A stretch of 64,000 nucleotides of DNA. Source: CAZBMD01 sp964493325. Lineage in GTDB: Bacteria; Babelota; Babeliae; Babelales; RVW-14. The stretch covers positions 1 through 64,000 of the forward strand of contig CAZBMD010000004.1 in the NCBI GenBank assembly GCA_964493325.1, given 5' to 3'. This document shows, piece after piece, positions 60,831 through 64,000 of the stretch. A program made the translations under genes and the position numbers. Numbering within the stretch: the stretch's first letter is position 1; each line of letters opens with the position of its first letter. The notes beneath the pieces were generated by a model. That model was not told where the DNA came from, searched no databases, and saw only the letters and a program-made list of their open reading frames with translations.

Positions 60831-60849
60831 GAACCGGTTTTACCGGTTC
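60831..60849. other. Hairpin beside the dif-like site
   Basis: GAACCGG and CCGGTTC form a perfect 7-bp stem around TTTTA, 13 bp to the right of the dif-like site. A second stem, TATGCGC-TGAAC-GCGCATA, lies at 60937-60955, close to the composition switch. Confidence 0.55.
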
Positions 60850-61111
60850 AACCGAGATTTTAGAAATTAAATTAGGGATAGAGAGAAAAGAATTTAAGTA
60901 AGTAAGAGGGAAAATTAATTAAAATTATTAGAAACCTATGCGCTGAACGCGCATAACATAACAATTCCTAAGCATTCTCCCTTTCGAATAATCACACCGT
61001 GACTATTAAGACATATTTCAACATTTCCGCATTTACAACACCATTGCAAACTCAAGATCTTCAGCATTTACCCTAGGAAACACGTTCACAACGTTAAAAC
61101 AAAAATCCCCA

Positions 61112-61372
61112 AAACCAATTGAACGTCATTCTGTTCTAACAAAATTAATATACCAATCAACGAAAGCTCGAGAAAGTAAGCCCCTAAAAGAACTCATTTC
61201 CAGGGCCAAGCATCTTGCCGCGTAGCCATGCTGTCTACCTGTCAAAAATTCTTACAATAAAAAGAAAAATCATACTATACGCCACAAAACGATTATCTCA
61301 TGTGATCCATACAAACCAATTGAACGGTTATCTTTTTTAATAAGCCCATAACCCAATCAACGTACTAATGAA
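61112..61372. repeat. Ordered direct repeats near the terminus
   Basis: AAACCAATTGAACG occurs at 61112-61125 and 61313-61326. Each copy is followed, after 27 and 36 bases, by CCAATCAACG (61153-61162 and 61363-61372). The pair suggests a duplicated unit of about 60 bp. Confidence 0.55.
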
Positions 61373-61390
61373 GGAACCCAAAAAATATAA

Positions 61391-61948
61391 CTACTCTTTA
61401 TCATAGTCAACTTCATCGGTATCAACATCTGGATGATACTGTAAATCAATTGGCTTGCATCCTTCTTTATCTTCCAATAATGGATTAGCACCATAAGCCA
61501 GAAGAACGTCCAGAAGCTCTTTGTTTATTCCATTTTTACTGTGCAAATAAAGCAAATGAAGAGGTGTGTAACAGTCACCAAGAGATTGAGTATTAATATC
61601 AGCCTTTGCGTCCAGCAAAGAAATAAGAATATCAAATGCATTATCTTTAGGAGATTTTATGATAGAAAGTACCGCTTCATGAATTGGATAAAGACCTCGC
61701 CTATTGGGCAGATTAACCCGATCCGGACTGTTTTTACAAATTGCTTCTACAGCAGATACCTCTATGTTTTGAATAGCCGAAATAAGGTTTTTAGTTAAAG
61801 GTTTTTTATAGGGAGCAAACGGCTTCCCAAAACATAAGCTATTTCGAGGATCTCTTCTATCCGCACCAGCAAAAATCGATATATTAACAAAAAAAAGTGC
61901 TGCTGATGCAGCAACCAACAACTTTTTTGAAAAAATCATATTATTCAT
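61391..61948 (-). CDS. Small secreted ankyrin-repeat protein
   Basis: A 185-residue protein with a signal peptide (FSKKLLVAASAALFFVNISI, cleavage near FAG) and two or three ankyrin repeats (LYPIHEAVLSIIKSPKDNAF, YTPLHLLYLHSKNGINKELL, GANPLLEDKEGCKPIDL), ending in an acidic tail. It lacks the LLKYKLWK tail of the 31-37 kb array. It is the first gene to the right of the replication-terminus candidate and runs with the new leading strand. Confidence 0.82.
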   Translation of the reverse strand: MNNMIFSKKLLVAASAALFFVNISIFAGADRRDPRNSLCFGKPFAPYKKPLTKNLISAIQNIEVSAVEAICKNSPDRVNLPNRRGLYPIHEAVLSIIKSPKDNAFDILISLLDAKADINTQSLGDCYTPLHLLYLHSKNGINKELLDVLLAYGANPLLEDKEGCKPIDLQYHPDVDTDEVDYDKE

Positions 61949-62014
61949 AAATACTTTCTCGTACAGAATTAGACTGATTATCTTAACAAATAGACGTAAA
62001 ATATATCAGGTAAC

Positions 62015-62100
62015 AAAAAAAACCGCCACACGGAATAAATTCTATGTGGCGGAAAAAGGAGAAAGGAGAGTAGTAATGAAGTCTTTTAGTTCAATTATAT
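62015..62100 (-). ncRNA. Small-RNA candidate 1, anti-Shine-Dalgarno type
   Basis: Predicted minus-strand transcript of about 86 nt from near 62,100 to the U run at 62,015. It has a single-stranded core starting GAACUAAAAGACUUC, then two anti-Shine-Dalgarno words in CUCUCCUUUCUCCUUU, and a terminator stem CCGCCACA/UGUGGCGG with eight U. The core is nearly identical to candidate 2 (one A inserted in about 41 nt), while terminator stems differ by compensating base changes. Read on the plus strand, the same core looks like a ribosome site with a 12-codon frame (MKSFSSIIYPYS), which may be chance, a decoy or a relic. Confidence 0.6.
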
Positions 62101-62106
62101 ACCCAT

Positions 62107-62134
62107 ATTCTAGCTGATTATAAAATAAAATCAA
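62107..62134 (-). promoter_or_regulatory. Promoter of small-RNA candidate 1
   Basis: On the minus strand TTGATT (62134-62129) and TAGAAT (62112-62107) are 16 bp apart, six to seven bases upstream of the predicted start. The same -35 and spacer length occur at candidate 2. Confidence 0.55.
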
Positions 62135-62391
62135 GCTAATTTTTAATTGTTGCGTAGAACTCGAAGCATTTCTTATAATTATTACATATTGTAATAATTA
62201 TAAGGGTATTTTGGCATAATCAAAATTTATAAACATCTTTATAGGGGCGTTTATAGTATCTTAAAGGATTGATTGTTGCAAGAAAAAAATCGCCTTAGAT
62301 GAATTATTGATCTTTATTGCTCTATTCCGGTACTTTTTATCTACGCATATATTTTATTAGGGGAAAAAGATGTAAAAAAAAGGGGGGGGGC

Positions 62392-63000
62392 TTGAAAACT
62401 TTTAAAGTACTCTTATTGACTCTTACATCATTAGTTTGCCAACTAAATATACTGTCGATGTCGGAAATCAATTCACAGATATATTCTTCTGATGAAATTT
62501 CTGTAATAAGACAAACAGATCAATACATTATTTTTTATCACACCCCCAATAATCAATTAACAGATACGATTATTCTATATTTAGACGAAGCAGCATTAAC
62601 CGAAATAAAAAAAGAAGCTCCCCAAAGCTTAGATATTATCAAATGTGTCTGCAATAGTTGTGGAGGCCGTAAAAAAAACGACCGCTTTCACATAATTCCC
62701 CCCATAATTGAGCAATTTTTGCCACATGCAATCCAACTAACAAAAAATACTATAAAGAATTTTAGTTTTCATAATAACTTAGAACCTAAGATTGCTCTAA
62801 TAAGGGATGAATTTGCACTTGTGCTTGAAGCTCGAATTATTAATAAAAATAATTTTCGTAATGACAAAGTCGATCACAACAAGATTCTTAGGTGGCGAAA
62901 CAAGAAAAAACGTGGCCATCACCATGGGGCGTATGTTTTTATATATAAAAAAGACACCAAGCATTGCACTCACGCTATGTTTCATAAACATAGTGATTAA
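62392..63000 (+). CDS. Hypothetical secreted protein with G9 ribosome site
   Basis: About 202 residues, unknown family. From a TTG start the protein opens with a signal peptide (KTFKVLLLTLTSLVCQLNIL). The mature part contains a possible metal site (CVCNSCGGRKK), a Lys/His-rich C-terminus (KKKRGHHHGAYVF) and two more Cys-adjacent His residues. No ATG gives a signal peptide. The start is preceded by AGGGGGGGGGC, nine consecutive G in place of a normal ribosome site. The gene lies between the two small-RNA candidates and runs against the leading strand. Confidence 0.62.
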   Translation: MKTFKVLLLTLTSLVCQLNILSMSEINSQIYSSDEISVIRQTDQYIIFYHTPNNQLTDTIILYLDEAALTEIKKEAPQSLDIIKCVCNSCGGRKKNDRFHIIPPIIEQFLPHAIQLTKNTIKNFSFHNNLEPKIALIRDEFALVLEARIINKNNFRNDKVDHNKILRWRNKKKRGHHHGAYVFIYKKDTKHCTHAMFHKHSD

Positions 63001-63090
63001 AAAAAACCGCCCCGTGGAATAAATCCCACGGGGCGGAAAAGGAGAAAGGAGAGTAGTAATGAAGTCTTTTAGTTCTTAATTAATTTGTGT
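62999..63090 (-). ncRNA. Small-RNA candidate 2, anti-Shine-Dalgarno type
   Basis: Predicted minus-strand transcript of about 92 nt from near 63,090 to the U run at 62,999. The core GAACUAAAAGACUUC and the CU-rich part match candidate 1 almost base for base. The terminator stem CCGCCCCGUGG/CCACGGGGCGG is longer (11 bp) and keeps the loop AUUUAUU. Changes from A-U to C-G, A-U to G-C and U-G to U-A pairs between the copies preserve pairing. The 5' ends before the core differ. It partly overlaps the 3' end of the secreted-protein gene on the other strand. Confidence 0.62.
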
Positions 63091-63397
63091 TTTAGTATTG
63101 TACATGCTTCATAGATAAAATCAAGCTGATTTTTAAAATAAAGTTAGCAGCATGTTTTCGTATAAAATTTAAAAGATGAAATTTAATTACACAAAAAGTA
63201 GAGTAGAGTCTTTTTAAATTTAAAAAGACTCGCAATGCTTTTCGCCATCCTGAGAAAAGGGAGTGTGTGTATTAATTTTTAGGGCCCAATTACTATAAAG
63301 AATTTTTCAAAAAAAACAATGGAATAATTCAGAATTATTTGAAAGAAAAAATCATCAAATAGATAACATTTGTAGTTAAAAAAATAGTTATTAATTA
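63001..63397. other. Intergenic region holding small-RNA candidate 2
   Basis: The 397 bp contain small-RNA candidate 2 and its promoter (TTGATT/TACAAT). The rest, 63125-63397, is AT-rich with no gene or clear structure seen. Confidence 0.6.
63097..63124 (-). promoter_or_regulatory. Promoter of small-RNA candidate 2
   Basis: On the minus strand TTGATT (63124-63119) and TACAAT (63102-63097) are 16 bp apart, matching the arrangement at candidate 1. The flanking AAAATCAAGCT is shared too. Confidence 0.55.
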
Positions 63398-64000
63398 CTA
63401 CAAAGAAATATTCTCAAAATTATGTAGAATGGCAGGCAAAGATCCTGATTTTAAAGGACACGTAATAAAAATCTGAAAATTCATAGAATTAATTACAGAA
63501 ATACATCGTTCAAGCCGACTAGAATCAAAATCGGTCATAAAATCATCAAGCAATAAAACGCCAGGCTCTCCACCAACATTTGTCAATTGTAACTGAGCAA
63601 GCTTAAGTAAAAAAACTAAAAGTTTTTGTTGTCCACGAGATGCAAAAACTCGGGCCTTTTTATTTTGAAAAACAATTAAAAAGTCATCAAGATGCGCTCC
63701 AAAAAGCGTTCTTCCCGTTTGAAGTTCTCGTTGATGACCACCCTGCTTAAATTGTTGCCAAAAATCAGCAAAGGATTCGAAGCCTTTAACCCCTTTTGCT
63801 TCGTATGTAAAAGATACACGCATATCCTGAACGTCGCTAGCAAACGAACCTTGCAGCATATCATTAACGCGCCCTTCTATCTGAGCAAGGTATGCTCGTC
63901 GAGCCTCTCTGATAATCAACGCTTCAGCCCATAACTTTTCGGACCAAACAAGCATTTCATCCTCATAAGATTGCCTGCCCTGCTGTCCAAATAAGCTAAG
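63398..64000 (-). CDS. recF: DNA recombination/repair protein RecF, N-terminus cut by window edge
   Basis: The frame is open to the window edge, giving 200 C-terminal residues. The RecF motifs are present: RTLFGAHLDDFLI (usual GPHRDDL), ASRGQQKLLVFLLKLAQ (signature) and LLLDDFMTDFDSSR (Walker B/D-loop). RecF loads RecA at gaps. The ATP-binding Walker A lies beyond the window. In many bacteria recF sits near dnaA at the origin, so finding it near the terminus candidate is unusual. Confidence 0.88.
   Translation of the reverse strand, partial: LSLFGQQGRQSYEDEMLVWSEKLWAEALIIREARRAYLAQIEGRVNDMLQGSFASDVQDMRVSFTYEAKGVKGFESFADFWQQFKQGGHQRELQTGRTLFGAHLDDFLIVFQNKKARVFASRGQQKLLVFLLKLAQLQLTNVGGEPGVLLLDDFMTDFDSSRLERCISVINSMNFQIFITCPLKSGSLPAILHNFENISL

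Larger units (their letters stand above)
60725..61390. other. Gene-free terminus region
   Basis: In these 666 bp no supportable gene is seen on either strand. The content is a dif-like site, two hairpins (60831-60849 and 60937-60955), a sharp change from G/T-rich to C/A-rich plus strand near 60.93 kb, and a pair of ordered direct repeats. By hand count 60961-61320 has about 39 G and 94 C, against about 58 G and 40 C in 60601-60900. Confidence 0.75.
61949..62391. other. Intergenic region holding small-RNA candidate 1
   Basis: The 443 bp contain small-RNA candidate 1 and its promoter (described separately), plus an AT-rich palindrome (CTTATAATTATTACATATTG followed by its inverse) near 62170-62205. 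No gene of useful length is visible. Confidence 0.6.

Noticed and set aside
60725..61390. Replication origin in the gene-free region
   Set aside because: The skew changes from G-rich to C-rich left to right, which marks a terminus. No DnaA-box-like words (TTATCCACA) were seen.
62072..62112. Short peptide gene (MKSFSSIIYPYS) on the plus strand
   Set aside because: The second copy stops after six residues, and the conserved promoter and terminator point to the minus strand. It is kept only as an alternative idea for the small RNAs.
1..64000. tRNA or rRNA genes
   Set aside because: No T-loop words in proper context and no conserved rRNA segments were found while reading either strand. A covariance search would be decisive.

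Overview
The window reads as chromosomal DNA of a small, host-dependent Gram-negative bacterium. It uses the standard genetic code and is AT-rich. Many of its proteins carry signal peptides but no recognisable family. At least six genes encode secreted ankyrin-repeat proteins. Lipoprotein machinery is present (an Lnt-like acyltransferase and a LolC/E-type permease), as are pilin-like proteins. This mix resembles Candidatus Dependentiae (TM6, for example Babela), but that assignment is inferred from gene content only. No tRNA, rRNA, CRISPR array or intact insertion sequence was seen.

Layout. 1-20 kb: a partial ankyrin gene, a heparinase-like gene, trpS, an operon of three related 'signal peptide + membrane segment + charged coil' proteins, an rRNA methyltransferase/xerD pair, nth, mutS, cmk, phoH, an atypical heavy-metal-type P-ATPase and a cyclase-family hydrolase. 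20-30 kb: thrS behind a structured leader, a beta-propeller-like protein, a phosphatase, an exported ATP-grasp-like protein, a calcium-type P-ATPase and pgk. 30-37 kb: an accessory island with a mobile mystery protein A/B (HTH/Fic) pair, 33-bp iterons and three ankyrin genes that share upstream blocks, signal peptides and a C-terminal tail, with an M48 protease between the first two. 37-49 kb: a DEAD-box helicase, a LolC/E permease, a REC-GGDEF protein, a lipoprotein/rpiB pair, an IPT-domain secreted protein, an exported acetyltransferase and ileS. 49-54 kb: five exported coiled-coil, Ser/Arg-rich or ankyrin proteins in a row on the minus strand. 54-60.7 kb: a pilin-like trio ending in lnt, then rplI-dnaB, ruvC and a second M48 protease. 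60.7-64 kb: a gene-free region, an ankyrin gene, a secreted protein flanked by two homologous small-RNA candidates, and the end of recF.

Two signals stand out. First, a dif-like 28-mer at 60,790-60,817 lies about 100 bp from a sharp reversal of strand composition: G/T-rich to its left, C/A-rich to its right. This is what a replication terminus looks like. Second, two homologous minus-strand small-RNA candidates (about 62,100-62,015 and 63,090-62,999) each have a matching promoter (TTGATT, 16 bp, TAGAAT or TACAAT), a nearly identical 40-nt core with two anti-Shine-Dalgarno UCUCC motifs, and a terminator whose stem shows compensatory changes. I know of no described family that matches them.
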